Assembly (NCBI GenBank): GCA_903825645.1
Contig: CAIKBL010000051.1
Span: forward strand, 1-64,000
DNA from: an uncultured Pseudomonadota bacterium
Lineage (GTDB): Bacteria > Pseudomonadota > Gammaproteobacteria > Ga0077536
Length of the DNA stretch: 64,000 nt
Reading direction: 5' to 3'
Under the pieces are notes generated by a model. The model saw nothing but the letters and a program-made list of their open reading frames with translations. It made no database searches and had not been told where the DNA came from. Positions 35,192 to 44,943 of this stretch are shown here, piece after piece. Position 1 is the first letter of the stretch; each line of letters starts with the position of its first letter. The translations under genes and the position numbers were made by a program.

Positions 35192-36214
35192 GTGAAAATT
35201 GCCTTTATGCCCGATACGCACTTTGGCGCGTATGATCAGCCGAGCCTGCCAAGTGGTCCTGACGTGGCTGACGCGATGGAGCATTGTCTCAAGGAATCCG
35301 AATTAGCCGAGCGTTGCGGGTTCGACGGCTTATGGGTCCCCGAACGCCATCAGCGGCCCGAGACATGGTGGCCGAATACGATTACTCAACTGGCTGCGAT
35401 CGCGGCGCGCACGACCCGCGTAGATATCGCCTGTACGGTCATCCAACCGACGTTCCACCACCCGGTGCATCTCGCAGAGCAACTCGCCAATATCGACTGC
35501 CTTTCCCGTGGGCGGCTAACCTTTGGGGCGGGCGTCGGCTATCACCAAGATTATTTCAGACATTTTGGCGTGCCCTATGCGAAACGCGGTGCCCGGTTTG
35601 AAGAAGTGATGGACATCATCGAAGCCTGCTGGACGCAGGAAACGGTGAACTATCACGGAGAGTTCTTCAACTACGATGGGGTTAAAATGTCGCCGAAACC
35701 GTATCAGCAGCCCCGACCGCCGGTTTGGATTGGGGCGTTTGCCGACAAGGCGCTGGAGCGGGCGCTACGTTGGGATGGCTGGTGTCTGTGGTTTCCCCCC
35801 AATGTGAAGATATTGAAGCCGCAGGTCGAGGCGATGCGGGAAAAAGCCGACAAACTGGGCAAAAAAAATTGGCAATTCACCATGGGGTTCGAAGGCTGGA
35901 TCGGCGATGATCCGGATATTCGCAAAAAACACGGGCACCGCTGGGTTCGCGAGTGGGGTTTCTACGCCGAGAAAGGGCTGTCGCCGGATGCCGATGCGAA
36001 AGATGAATTAAGCGCGATTGAGGACATGTTCCTTTGTCTGGGCAATAAGCAGAAATGGCTTGACCGTCTCGGCGAGCTAAAGGAGCAGGTCAACCCCGAC
36101 TGGATTTGCATCCGCACGCGTAATCCGGTCAACCTCGGGCAATACTATCCATCCCGACAAGAATCTCTCGAAGTCATCGAGCAGTTTGGGGAAATTCTGC
36201 CGGCAGTCCGGTAA
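35192..36214 (+). CDS. LLM-family flavin oxidoreductase (LLM 4)
   Basis: A 340-residue luciferase-like/F420-dependent-type oxidoreductase. The N terminus MKIAFMPDTHFGAYDQPSLP is followed by RCGFDGLWVPERHQRPETWW, where the motif resembles the active-site loop of bacterial luciferase-like hydrolases. LSRGRLTFGAGVGYHQDYFR is the barrel phosphate-binding motif. The C-terminal region is intact. It is followed by LLM 5 (121 nt) and GST 2, apparently in one direction. Substrate unknown. Confidence 0.9.
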   Translation: MKIAFMPDTHFGAYDQPSLPSGPDVADAMEHCLKESELAERCGFDGLWVPERHQRPETWWPNTITQLAAIAARTTRVDIACTVIQPTFHHPVHLAEQLANIDCLSRGRLTFGAGVGYHQDYFRHFGVPYAKRGARFEEVMDIIEACWTQETVNYHGEFFNYDGVKMSPKPYQQPRPPVWIGAFADKALERALRWDGWCLWFPPNVKILKPQVEAMREKADKLGKKNWQFTMGFEGWIGDDPDIRKKHGHRWVREWGFYAEKGLSPDADAKDELSAIEDMFLCLGNKQKWLDRLGELKEQVNPDWICIRTRNPVNLGQYYPSRQESLEVIEQFGEILPAVR

Positions 36215-36334
36215 GCGACGAGTGCACGGAGGCCTGGCCACTGTGCGAAACTATCCAATAACAATGATGAGATAGGCGGACTTGCCCGTGCGCGGATACG
36301 CCTGCTCCCTGTCTCTAGTCAGAAAGGCGACCGT

Positions 36335-37375
36335 ATGAAACTCGGTTTAATGCTCGGCTACGCCGGCGCACACTACAAACTTCCCCTGGAATTGGTCCTC
36401 GAAGCGGAGAATCTGGGCTTCGATTCGGTCTGGACGGCAGAAGCCTACGGGTCCGATGCGGTGACGCCGGCCGCCTGGGTGCTTGCCCAGACCCGTAGGA
36501 TCAAAGCAGGCACGGCGATCATGCAACTCGCGGGGCGAACGCCCGCGATGACGGCGATGACCGCGATGACGCTCGATCATCTGTCCGGTGGCCGTTTTAT
36601 CTTGGGCGTCGGGCCCTCCGGACCCCAGGTCGTGGAAGGTTGGCACGGCGAGCGCTATGGCAAGCCGCTATCGCGACAGCGTGAGTACATCGAGATCATT
36701 CGCCAAATTCTCGCGCGGGAAAAACCGCTCGTTCATCAAGGAGAGCACTATCAGATTCCAAATACCGGTGCCGGGACGACGGGACTCGGCAAACCGCTGA
36801 AAAGTATTCTGCATGGCAACGCCAGCTTACCGATCTACACCGGCGCGGTAACGACAAGCGGCGTGCAACTTGCGGCCGAGGTCGCGGACGGCACTTTTGT
36901 GGTGTGGATGAATCCCGAACGCCCCGACGTCTTTGCACCTGCGCTGGCCGCGGGTTTTGCCAAGGCAGGAAACGGTAAAACACAGGCGAAATTTGATTTG
37001 GCGCCTTTCGTCCGCATCTCGATGGGCGATGATTTGGATACCTGCCGTTTGGTTATTAAGGATTTTCTTGCGCTATATATCGGTGGCATGGGCGCGCGCG
37101 GCAAGAACTTCTATAACGACTACGCCTGCAGGCTCGGTTACGCTGATGCCGCGGTTAAAATACAAGACCTGTATCTCGCCGGTGACAAAACCGCGGCGAT
37201 CGCGGCGGTGCCTGACCAACTAGTCGATGAGTGTGCTCTGGTCGGCCCCGAAGGACGCATTCGCGAACAGCTACAGATGTGGAAAAAGGCCGGCGCCGCA
37301 GGATATCTGGGGACCATGGTCGTCATCGCGAAAGACACCCATGCCTTGCGGGTGGTCGCCGAAGAAATTTTGTAA
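36335..37375 (+). CDS. LLM-family flavin oxidoreductase (LLM 5, F420-type)
   Basis: A 346-residue luciferase-like protein of the longer F420-dependent type ([20 protein letters not shown] start). [20 protein letters not shown] is the clear barrel motif, and [20 protein letters not shown] follows the usual insertion. It differs clearly from LLM 4 and from LLM 6 and 7, so it is a separate lineage. Whether this organism makes F420 cannot be judged from the window, since no F420-synthesis gene is visible. Probably transcribed with LLM 4 and GST 2. Confidence 0.9.
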   Translation: MKLGLMLGYAGAHYKLPLELVLEAENLGFDSVWTAEAYGSDAVTPAAWVLAQTRRIKAGTAIMQLAGRTPAMTAMTAMTLDHLSGGRFILGVGPSGPQVVEGWHGERYGKPLSRQREYIEIIRQILAREKPLVHQGEHYQIPNTGAGTTGLGKPLKSILHGNASLPIYTGAVTTSGVQLAAEVADGTFVVWMNPERPDVFAPALAAGFAKAGNGKTQAKFDLAPFVRISMGDDLDTCRLVIKDFLALYIGGMGARGKNFYNDYACRLGYADAAVKIQDLYLAGDKTAAIAAVPDQLVDECALVGPEGRIREQLQMWKKAGAAGYLGTMVVIAKDTHALRVVAEEIL

Positions 37376-37458
37376 AACCCCCGGGCGGCCCTACAGGTCG
37401 CTCCACGGTCGACTGGATCGGGGGGGTGCTTTTGAAAACATGACGCGGGAGAAATACG

Positions 37459-38136
37459 ATGGGTTACAAATTACTTGGCGCAAATGTCTCACCTTACGTC
37501 CGGAAATGTCGGGCTTATCTGGCGGAGAAGGGGATTGCTTATACGTATGAAGCGGTCAGCCCTTTCAGCCCCCCCCCGGGCTTTCGGGACATAAGTCCTC
37601 TGGGCCGGATCCCGGTGCTCTTGGACGGCGATAGACCCATCGCGGATTCGACCGTAATTTGTTTGTATCTGGAGCGCTGCAACCCGACGCCAGCTTTGCA
37701 TCCCGCAGATCCCTATCTTTACGCGCATGCCCTGTGGATCGAGGAATTCATGGATGGTGGCATGATGCCATTTGCGGGGCCACTGGTGTTCCGTCCGCTG
37801 GTACTCGGGCCGATTGCGATGAAACAACCGGTAACGCCGACGATAAAGGCCGACGCGCTCAAAGTCGTGGAGACGTCGATTCACCCGCAGTGGGATTACC
37901 TCGAAAAAGAACTCGCTGACAAGCTCTTCTTTGTGGGGGACATGTTGACCATTGCCGACATCGCTGTCGCGAGCGGACACGTGAATCTTCGCCACGCTGA
38001 TGTTTCTCCCGACGCGAACCGTTGGCCTAAGCTCGCCGCGTTCCTGACCCGCATGTATGCCAGGCCTTCCTTCGCGGCGCTGCTAGCCGAGGAAACGAAG
38101 CCTTGGGATCAACGCGAAATCCTACGCGCCGTCTAA
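37459..38136 (+). CDS. glutathione S-transferase (GST 2)
   Basis: A 225-residue glutathione S-transferase. The N-terminal thioredoxin fold has KLLGANVSPYVRKCRAYLAE with a Ser/Cys-type active-site region, the cis-Pro segment PLGRIPVLLDGDRPIADSTV with the conserved Asp-Ser, and a C-terminal helical domain with a capping LFFVGDMLTIADIAVASGH. Conjugation of glutathione to electrophiles or isomerisation are the likely activities. It lies 83 nt downstream of LLM 5 in the same direction. Confidence 0.9.
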   Translation: MGYKLLGANVSPYVRKCRAYLAEKGIAYTYEAVSPFSPPPGFRDISPLGRIPVLLDGDRPIADSTVICLYLERCNPTPALHPADPYLYAHALWIEEFMDGGMMPFAGPLVFRPLVLGPIAMKQPVTPTIKADALKVVETSIHPQWDYLEKELADKLFFVGDMLTIADIAVASGHVNLRHADVSPDANRWPKLAAFLTRMYARPSFAALLAEETKPWDQREILRAV

Positions 38137-38461
38137 AACAACCGCTTGCGGCGCCGTGACTTAAAAATCCGGTGCCGTTGAGGCGCCCCCAAGCCTGCGG
38201 TCGACGACCTTTACGGACGCAGATCGTCAAACGCCGGCATTGCACACCCCCGATGTCAGTAAACATGAGATTCCCGGATTTTTTAATAAATCCACACGAT
38301 TTTTACTAATTGCGAGATGATGTGGCGTCCGCTTCCGGAAGGAGTGGGCTGAGGGTCCGTCGGTAGCGGGCATACACCGGGGCAAAAGGTTGCGCGATTG
38401 CGCCTCGATGTGGCTTTTTTCTAATCAACCTGCTAGCGTTGACTCGACATAGAGGTGCGGC
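38137..38461. other. 325-bp intergenic region
   Basis: The sequence between GST 2 and a small 78-codon gene. Only a modest inverted repeat (GGCGCCG.. / ..CGGTGCC near 38150-38175) was seen. No gene or clear terminator was recognised. Confidence 0.4.
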
Positions 38462-38698
38462 ATGGAATCGAACGAGAAGATCATCGCGTGGGCGCTCTAC
38501 AATTCGTGCCCGCACTGCGAAAAGCCGACCGATCTCGTCAGGATTACGGCGGTCAAAGATGAGGCACGCGCGTGGCGCTATAGCGGCAAACACGTCAAAT
38601 CCCTCTATGAGCAGGAGCGTTTGACTGATGAAACCTGGACACGGGAAGATTTCGACCAACACCTGCCCGAATTGACGGCCTTGAGGGATGGAAAATAG
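38462..38698 (+). CDS. small hypothetical protein with CPHC motif
   Basis: A 78-residue protein with an N-terminal CPHC pair (ALYNSCPHCEKPTDLVRI), a half zinc-ribbon or redox-like motif, and an acidic, helical C-terminal half (TREDFDQHLPELTALRDGK). AGAGGTG precedes the ATG. No family recognised. The coding start and composition look genuine, but function is not deducible. Confidence 0.55.
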   Translation: MESNEKIIAWALYNSCPHCEKPTDLVRITAVKDEARAWRYSGKHVKSLYEQERLTDETWTREDFDQHLPELTALRDGK

Positions 38699-38941
38699 CG
38701 TGCGCCGAGAGGCGCGGAGATCCGCAGGCGGCACAAGGCCACGTTACCATGGGAGGTTATAAATTAGTCCGGTCGCTCACACGATAGCTGAAGGCTCGGC
38801 GCCGATAAAAAACGACGAGGCCGTCGGAGCAAACACCGACCTAACAAACGACCGGGCGCTATCGCAGAACTAGGTCAATCGATAAACCTCCGATACGCCG
38901 CGCTGTCTTGCTCGTAACTTGCCGCAGCGCCCTGCAAGACG

Positions 38942-40057
38942 CTAGCGCTCGGTTAACAAGCGTTGGCATAACATCTTGGAGACGTTGAACATAAGATGCG
39001 CTGCGATGGCGGGATCGCTGTCGATCAACTGGCGCAGATTGGCCTCGCTGAGACTGAGCACGCGAACGCCATCGCTCACCGCATAAACATCCATTGTTCT
39101 CGGTCGGTCCAACAAGAACGCCATTTCCCCGAAGATATCGCCTGTCGCTCAGCCGGCGCGCAGCACGTTACCGTCACGCACTTCAAGAGTACCTTCAAGA
39201 ACGACAAAAAGATTCCTGGCAACGCCCCCTTTTTTAAGTAGGCGATCGCCATTTTGACACGAAATGATCGTGCTCTTATCCAAGCAACGTTCAGCTTCCT
39301 CTGCGGTAAAACCGTCGAGGGCGGAAAACCGTGAGCCTGCCGTTTCCTGCAGAGCGCCCTGAACTTCATCCCAGTAATCGCTCGACGTGACTTGCCGTCG
39401 ACTCATCACCGAGATCCCCTCGGAGATGATGCGTTCCAGACACGCAGGAATGCGCGCATCGGCCCCGAAATCCTGCACATACTCGAGCATGGGGGAGTTT
39501 ATCCGCCGCAAATAACCGAAATCCTCGGGCACGAACACGATAGGGATCAGATAGCCCGCCTCAGTACTATTCACGTTGACCTGAGAGTAAGCCCGTTGGC
39601 CGTGTCCCAGATACAAATTCAGTAAGTGGGGCTCACAGTCACCAAAAATCAACTGGATACGCTGCTGATTAGCGAATTGATAGCCAGCGCCGATCAAGCG
39701 CAGGAACAGATCGGTCCCGCGCAGACTGGGGAGCACCATCCCCCGTTCACCCACCGCGATCGCGGTGGGTGACATTTCAGCGAGGAAGGGGGCAAGTCCA
39801 TATTGTTCGATCATGCGCGCCGGCAGCGCGGCATCGCCGCCCCACGTGAGGCGCATGGTGGCGACAACCTTGCCCGCCTGCAGCGCATAAAAGATCCGAC
39901 TATGCGCATCGCACGGCTCGTAAAAAAGTCGCTGACTATGGTCTGCGATGCTGCGATATCGTCCCATTTCTTCAACGTAGATATCATACCTAAAGCTGAA
40001 AACCGCGCGCTTTTCTTCTTCTGTATCAGCACAGGCGATTGTGATGTTGGTGTCCAT
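38942..40057 (-). pseudogene. acyltransferase/cNMP-binding fusion interrupted by in-frame TGA
   Basis: A continuous frame of 372 codons with one in-frame TGA at 39149-39151. The N-terminal 215 or so residues resemble FeeM-type N-acyl amino acid synthases and other acyl-acyltransferases of the autoinducer-synthase fold (VFSFRYDIYVEEMGRYRSIA, TAIAVGERGMVLPSLRGTDL). The C-terminal part is a cyclic nucleotide-binding domain: LLKKGGVARNLFVVLEGTLE before the stop, and the phosphate-binding cassette DIFGEMAFLLDRPRTMDVYA after it. The stop falls inside the cNMP domain. ATG 40057 was chosen; a TTG six codons upstream is an alternative. Readthrough is possible but unproven. Confidence 0.72.
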
Positions 40058-40075
40058 GAAGATCCGTTTGATCAA

Positions 40076-41027
40076 GGTTGTATTACGGCCCCACCGGCGC
40101 CATGAAAGCGTGGGGGCCGGTCTCCTGCAGATCCCTGAAAAAAGATTTCAGGTCAGTTGGCGGTAGCTCAAACGCCAGGATGGCGAGAGTGTATCTAGCT
40201 TTAGTGTCGCTGACCGTCGTTTCTCGTTAAATCGATTTCAGGTGTACCGTTGTTTATTCGACAGAGTAAGGGTTACAGGCTCGGTGTCGGGACGGAACTG
40301 GCTCTGTTCGAAAGGACCGAGGAGACGCTACCGAGAAGGCGCGTACCGATGTCTCGACCTCGCGACGTCAGTCTTGCTGCCGCCGACCGTGGGGTTGTGT
40401 GCGAGGAGCGCCCAGCTCCCGTCAGCGATAGCTCGGGTCCGGGTGGTTTTTCGGGCATTTCACAAAGCGGATCTAGGTTGCCGCACCGCCGCCCGTGGCT
40501 GCGGCCGGGTACTTCAAGGGCCCATTGAACGCGAGGGTTTCGGCCGAGGGTGCCTTGACGGCTAGGCGGAAGTTCGCCAGGACGGTCGCCGAACTCAGGG
40601 CGCGCTACAATCGATGTCGACGAGGAGAGAAAGTAGCCTGCCGGTCGCCCGATTGAACGCGACGAGCGCTGGCGACAGAAAAAACCGCTTAAAGCGTTAA
40701 TCAATCAACAAGATTGCGCGGTGCTTCGTCGAGAGACGGACCTATACGTCCTGAGTTACGCCGTTCCGAGTCGATGATGGGCATGACGAGGTACCGCGTA
40801 CATCTGAAGAGGATCAGAACCCGTCTCGTCGCTAGTCGTGCAATTCCGCGCAGCGTGTCTTTTTGTGACAGGAGCGCAGAAGATAAATTGAGGGCGCCGG
40901 TAATCGGCGGATAGGGCAAGGTTCTGGGATCCATTAAAATGGCAAGCTTGGTAACAGGCTACCCCGACGGGATTCGGCCACGAGCCAGAAGAAATTTTTT
41001 CAAATACCTAGTTATAGAGATATCAAT
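40076..41027. other. 950-bp region without a recognisable gene
   Basis: The sequence between the acyltransferase gene start and the ABC-F gene. Short frames on both strands have no family similarity. One stretch (about 40280-40310) reads SGRNWLCSKGPRR, vaguely like the IS66 transposase C terminus, which could be a second, heavily worn fragment, but it is too weak to call. Otherwise nothing is identified. Confidence 0.45.
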
Positions 41028-42944
41028 TTGCTCTCCTTCAACGACGTCAGCCTCTTACGTGGCGGGGAATGTCTGTTCTCTGCAGTTACCTTCACGGTGC
41101 ACGCCGGTCAGAAAGTAGGACTTACTGGCGCAAACGGCGCGGGCAAGTCTAGTTTGTTCAGTCTCGTCCGCGAGGAGCTCGGGGTGGAAACCGGCACCAT
41201 TGGTCTACCAGCCGGGGTGGTGATGGCGCATGTAGCCCAGGAAACGCCACCCGACACCCGCGCGGCAATCGACTATGTTCTGGATGGTGATATCGAACTA
41301 CGCGCCTTGCAAGCCGCGATAAAGCAAGGCGAAGCCAATGGCAGCGTCGATCTCGGCGAGTTACATACGCGCATGGCGACTATCGATGGGTACGCAGCCC
41401 CCGCCCGTGCCGCTCGATTGCTGGTGGGGTTGGGATTCGCCGCCGGATCTGAACAATCGCCAGTGGTCAGTTTTTCGGGTGGCTGGCGCATGCGGCTCAA
41501 TCTTGCACGCGCGCTGATGTGTCGCTCTGATCTCTTGTTACTTGATGAGCCGACGAATCATCTCGATCTGGATGCGGTCATCTGGTTGGAGAGCTGGTTG
41601 CTGACTTATCCGGGAACCCTGTTGCTGATTTCGCATGATCGGGATTTTCTAGATCGGGTCGTCGGCATCATCGCGCAGCTCGAGCATGGCGCATTACGGC
41701 TCTATACGGGGAATTACAGTGCCTTCGAGGCGGCACGAGCCGCACAACTGGCGAGTCAGCAGGCCGCATATGAGCGGCAGCAGCGCACTGTCGCCCATAT
41801 GCAATCCTTTGTGGAGCGTTTTCGTTACAGCGCCAGCAAAGCCCGTCAGGCGCAGAGCCGACTGAAGGCGCTTGAACGCCTTGAGGCCATCGCACCTGCC
41901 CACGCCGATTCGCCTTTCACCTTCGAATTTTTGCCTCCCCGAAAATTACCACGGCCGTTGCAGTCGCTAGAAGCCGTGAGCGTCGGGTATGGCGAGCGCC
42001 AGATCCTGGCGGGCGTCAAGCTGGCCGTGATGCCCGGTGATCGGATCGCGTTGCTGGGGGCAAACGGGGCGGGAAAATCGACCTTGATAAAATTGCTGGC
42101 CGGGGTTCTGGCGCCGATGGGCGGCGAGGTCTTGAGTGCCAAGGATCTGGCCATTGGTTACTTTGCGCAGCACCAGCTTGAGCAGCTTGAGGCGACCGAG
42201 ACGCCATTATTCCATCTCCAGAAACTCGACCCGAAGGCACGCGATCAGGATCTGCGCAATTTTCTCGGCGGATTCAACTTCCAGGGTGCGATGGTGCAAC
42301 GCGCGGTAGGCACGTTCTCGGGCGGCGAAAAGGCACGGTTGGTGCTTGCGATGCTGATGTACGCGCGTCCGAATCTGCTCTTGCTGGATGAGCCGACGAA
42401 CCATCTCGATTTAGAAATGCGGCATGCACTCACCATCGCCATGCAGGATTTTGGGGGGGGCTTGGTGGTGGTCGCGCACGATCGGCATCTGCTGCGTACG
42501 ACTACAGACACGTTTTTACTGGTCAATAATGGGCAGGTCGAGCCGTGGGTCGGTGATCTGGACGACTACGCCCAGTGGTTGAGTAATGGGCGCCGGTTCC
42601 AGGTGGAGGCGAGCCCGACTGCGAGTGCAAGCAATCAAGATGCCGGACGGGGAAACGAGCGTGAGAAGCGTCAGCAGGCGGCCCAATTGCGCGAACGGCT
42701 TCGACCGTTGCGCGCGGCGGTGCGGGAAGCGGAGGCGGAGATCGAGAAGATCGAGAAAGCGCGCGCGGTCATGACCGCGCGACTCACCGATCCGGTACTC
42801 TACGAGCCATCAGCCCGCGAGACCCTGAAGACCATTCTGCTCGATAGGGGACGGCTTGATGCGCGGGCGGCGGAGTTGGAAACGCGTTGGCTAAAAGACA
42901 GCGAAGCGCTCGACGCGGCCGAGCGGGCTGAAATGGCCGGCTGA
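41028..42944 (+). CDS. ABC-F family ATP-binding protein (YheS-like)
   Basis: A 638-residue duplicated ABC-ATPase of the ABC-F class, thought to act on ribosomes rather than transport. First domain: GLTGANGAGKSS, FSGGWRMRLNLARAL, LLLDEPTNHLD. Second: ALLGANGAGKSTLIKLLAGV, FSGGEKARLVLAMLMYA, LLLDEPTNHLDLEM. A C-terminal coiled-coil-like region (LRAAVREAEAEIEKIEKARA) ends the protein. The start codon is a TTG at 41028, since MLSFNDVSLLRGGECLF aligns with the YheS N terminus and no ATG is near. It lacks transmembrane helices. Confidence 0.92.
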   Translation: MLSFNDVSLLRGGECLFSAVTFTVHAGQKVGLTGANGAGKSSLFSLVREELGVETGTIGLPAGVVMAHVAQETPPDTRAAIDYVLDGDIELRALQAAIKQGEANGSVDLGELHTRMATIDGYAAPARAARLLVGLGFAAGSEQSPVVSFSGGWRMRLNLARALMCRSDLLLLDEPTNHLDLDAVIWLESWLLTYPGTLLLISHDRDFLDRVVGIIAQLEHGALRLYTGNYSAFEAARAAQLASQQAAYERQQRTVAHMQSFVERFRYSASKARQAQSRLKALERLEAIAPAHADSPFTFEFLPPRKLPRPLQSLEAVSVGYGERQILAGVKLAVMPGDRIALLGANGAGKSTLIKLLAGVLAPMGGEVLSAKDLAIGYFAQHQLEQLEATETPLFHLQKLDPKARDQDLRNFLGGFNFQGAMVQRAVGTFSGGEKARLVLAMLMYARPNLLLLDEPTNHLDLEMRHALTIAMQDFGGGLVVVAHDRHLLRTTTDTFLLVNNGQVEPWVGDLDDYAQWLSNGRRFQVEASPTASASNQDAGRGNEREKRQQAAQLRERLRPLRAAVREAEAEIEKIEKARAVMTARLTDPVLYEPSARETLKTILLDRGRLDARAAELETRWLKDSEALDAAERAEMAG

Positions 42945-43040
42945 TCTGATTTGAGTCACGCACGGCGAACAAGCGCCCGACAATGCGTGCGCAGGGAGCC
43001 TATAATCGAGTCCCGAGTGATTTTTTGGCTAGGGGGTCAG

Positions 43041-44867
43041 ATGGGGATCGTAATCCGGAGATTTTTAGCAGCGTTGACGTTGACGCCACTCGCTATGCTC
43101 AGCGTGTGTGCGGCGCAACCTGATACGGACGTCCTTTCGCCAATTGCACCGACGGCGTGGAATCGAGCGCGCGCGGCGCACCTGCTGGAGCGCGCGGGGT
43201 TCGGCGGAACGTCCGCGGAAATCACACTGTTTACCGCATTGGGGCCTCACGCGGCGGTACGCCGCTTGGTCTATTTTGATGGCGCGCCTGCTCCACACCA
43301 GCCTGTCTTTCAGCCGTCGGACATTTTCGAACCAGGCCTTGATCCCTTCACGCCTAGCCGGCCGGCCACCACAGAGCTCGCGGCTCGGACGGGGAGTGCG
43401 CTCGGCGTTGCGGTCAAGGTCGGCGGAAATCGGCGCCTACAACCGGTTGCCGACAAATTCTTTTACTGGTTGCGGGCCAGCCGACTAGAGACCGATAGGG
43501 TGGCGTACTGGTGGGCAAATCGGATGTTGACGTCGCCCCGCCCCCTGCAAGAAAAAATGGCGCTTTTCTGGCACGGGCATTTCGCCACCAGCGAAGAAAA
43601 AGTGCGTGATGCGCGCAAGATGCTGCAGCAAGTCGAGTTATTTCAAAAAGAGGGACTCGGAGATTTTCGGACATTATTGCTGGACGTGGCGCGGGGCCCT
43701 GCGATGCTCGCTTTTCTGGATGCCGGCGTGAACGTCAAGGACAAGCCGAATGAGAATTTCGCGCGCGAGATCATGGAATTGTTCACCATGGGCGTTGGCA
43801 ACTACACGGAGCATGATGTCCGGGAAGCCGCGCGTGCCTTCACCGGCTGGAACTACCAAGGACTCGCTTACCAGCTTAACGCCGACCAACACGACGCCGG
43901 TCTGAAAGAAATTTTCGGTCATACAGGACGCTTCGATGGGGAGGAGGTTATTGATCTTATTCTGGCAAAGCCCACCACGGCGACTTTCATCGCGAGCAAG
44001 CTTTATCGGTACTACGTGCGGGATGATTTGGATCCGGTCTTGGCGCAAGCATTGGGCCAAAAGCTGCGTGACTTCCATTATCAGCTTGCGCCCTTCCTCG
44101 CGATGTTGTTCGAATCCGAAGATTTCTATGCGCCGGACGCGGTGGCGACGCGCATCAAGTCCCCCGTTGAACTGGTGGTATCGACCTACCATAAGCTCGG
44201 CCTTCAGCGTGTACCAGGTGTGCCGGATTTGAATGAGCTCTGCGAGTCCTTGGGGCAGCGCTTGCTCCATCCTCCGACGGTCGCGGGGTGGGCCTATGGC
44301 CGAAGCTGGATCACCCCGGGATTGCTATTGCTGCGGGGGAACTTCGCGCTTGATGTGGTTTTCCCCGATATCAACTTCATTGCGCACGATCGCTATCCCG
44401 ATTACGCGGCCGGGGAGGAGATCCGCACTGTGCATGAGCGGATCCGTGCCGGCATGGACATCACGTCGGCTACTAAGCCCACGGCGAGCGACGGCGGTAA
44501 AGACACGATGGCCATGTCAAACGTGATGGCCGATCGGGATGAGGCTTTCAATACCCGCTATGCCAGTTATCGCGGCTGGCAGCAGGCCATCGAGCGGGTT
44601 ATCCCGATTTCACGGGAAACCGCCCGGCTCGATTTGGCAGGGCAGGTGGTGCGCGCAAAGCTCAAAACACCGGAGGCTGTCGTGGATTATTTTGCACATC
44701 AATTTTTGTCTACCCCGCTCGATCCGGCTGGGCGCGCGGCGTTGGTCAAGTTTTTGGTGGACGAGCTCGGTACCGCCGATATCGCGGTGACGACGACCTA
44801 TCTTGAAGATCCGCTGCGTAAGCTGCTGCACCTGATCCTGAGCCGGCCGGAGTATCAGCTCGGGTAA
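43041..44867 (+). CDS. DUF1800 family secreted protein
   Basis: A 608-residue DUF1800-family protein. N-terminal signal peptide (RRFLAALTLTPLAMLSVCAA) with a cleavage or lipobox-like site; the C is not preceded by a perfect lipobox. The body has AAHLLERAGFGGTSAEITLF, MALFWHGHFATSEEKV, NENFAREIMELFTMGVGNYT and FTGWNYQG, all characteristic. The ATG at 43041 has AGGGGGT upstream; an in-frame start at 42951 has no signal sequence. The DUF1501 gene follows 76 nt later, a typical pairing in exported complexes of unknown function. Confidence 0.92.
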   Translation: MGIVIRRFLAALTLTPLAMLSVCAAQPDTDVLSPIAPTAWNRARAAHLLERAGFGGTSAEITLFTALGPHAAVRRLVYFDGAPAPHQPVFQPSDIFEPGLDPFTPSRPATTELAARTGSALGVAVKVGGNRRLQPVADKFFYWLRASRLETDRVAYWWANRMLTSPRPLQEKMALFWHGHFATSEEKVRDARKMLQQVELFQKEGLGDFRTLLLDVARGPAMLAFLDAGVNVKDKPNENFAREIMELFTMGVGNYTEHDVREAARAFTGWNYQGLAYQLNADQHDAGLKEIFGHTGRFDGEEVIDLILAKPTTATFIASKLYRYYVRDDLDPVLAQALGQKLRDFHYQLAPFLAMLFESEDFYAPDAVATRIKSPVELVVSTYHKLGLQRVPGVPDLNELCESLGQRLLHPPTVAGWAYGRSWITPGLLLLRGNFALDVVFPDINFIAHDRYPDYAAGEEIRTVHERIRAGMDITSATKPTASDGGKDTMAMSNVMADRDEAFNTRYASYRGWQQAIERVIPISRETARLDLAGQVVRAKLKTPEAVVDYFAHQFLSTPLDPAGRAALVKFLVDELGTADIAVTTTYLEDPLRKLLHLILSRPEYQLG

Positions 44868-44943
44868 ACCTGCCCTGGGGTCTTGGCATGTCAACTACCG
44901 GGTGGGCCTGAAGGCCTGCCCCAACGTTTTAGGAGCGCTGGTT

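Noticed and set aside
40280-40320. Second IS66 transposase fragment
   Set aside because: Only a short stretch resembles the GRxNWLF motif, without the flanking conserved blocks seen at 3.2-3.7 kb.
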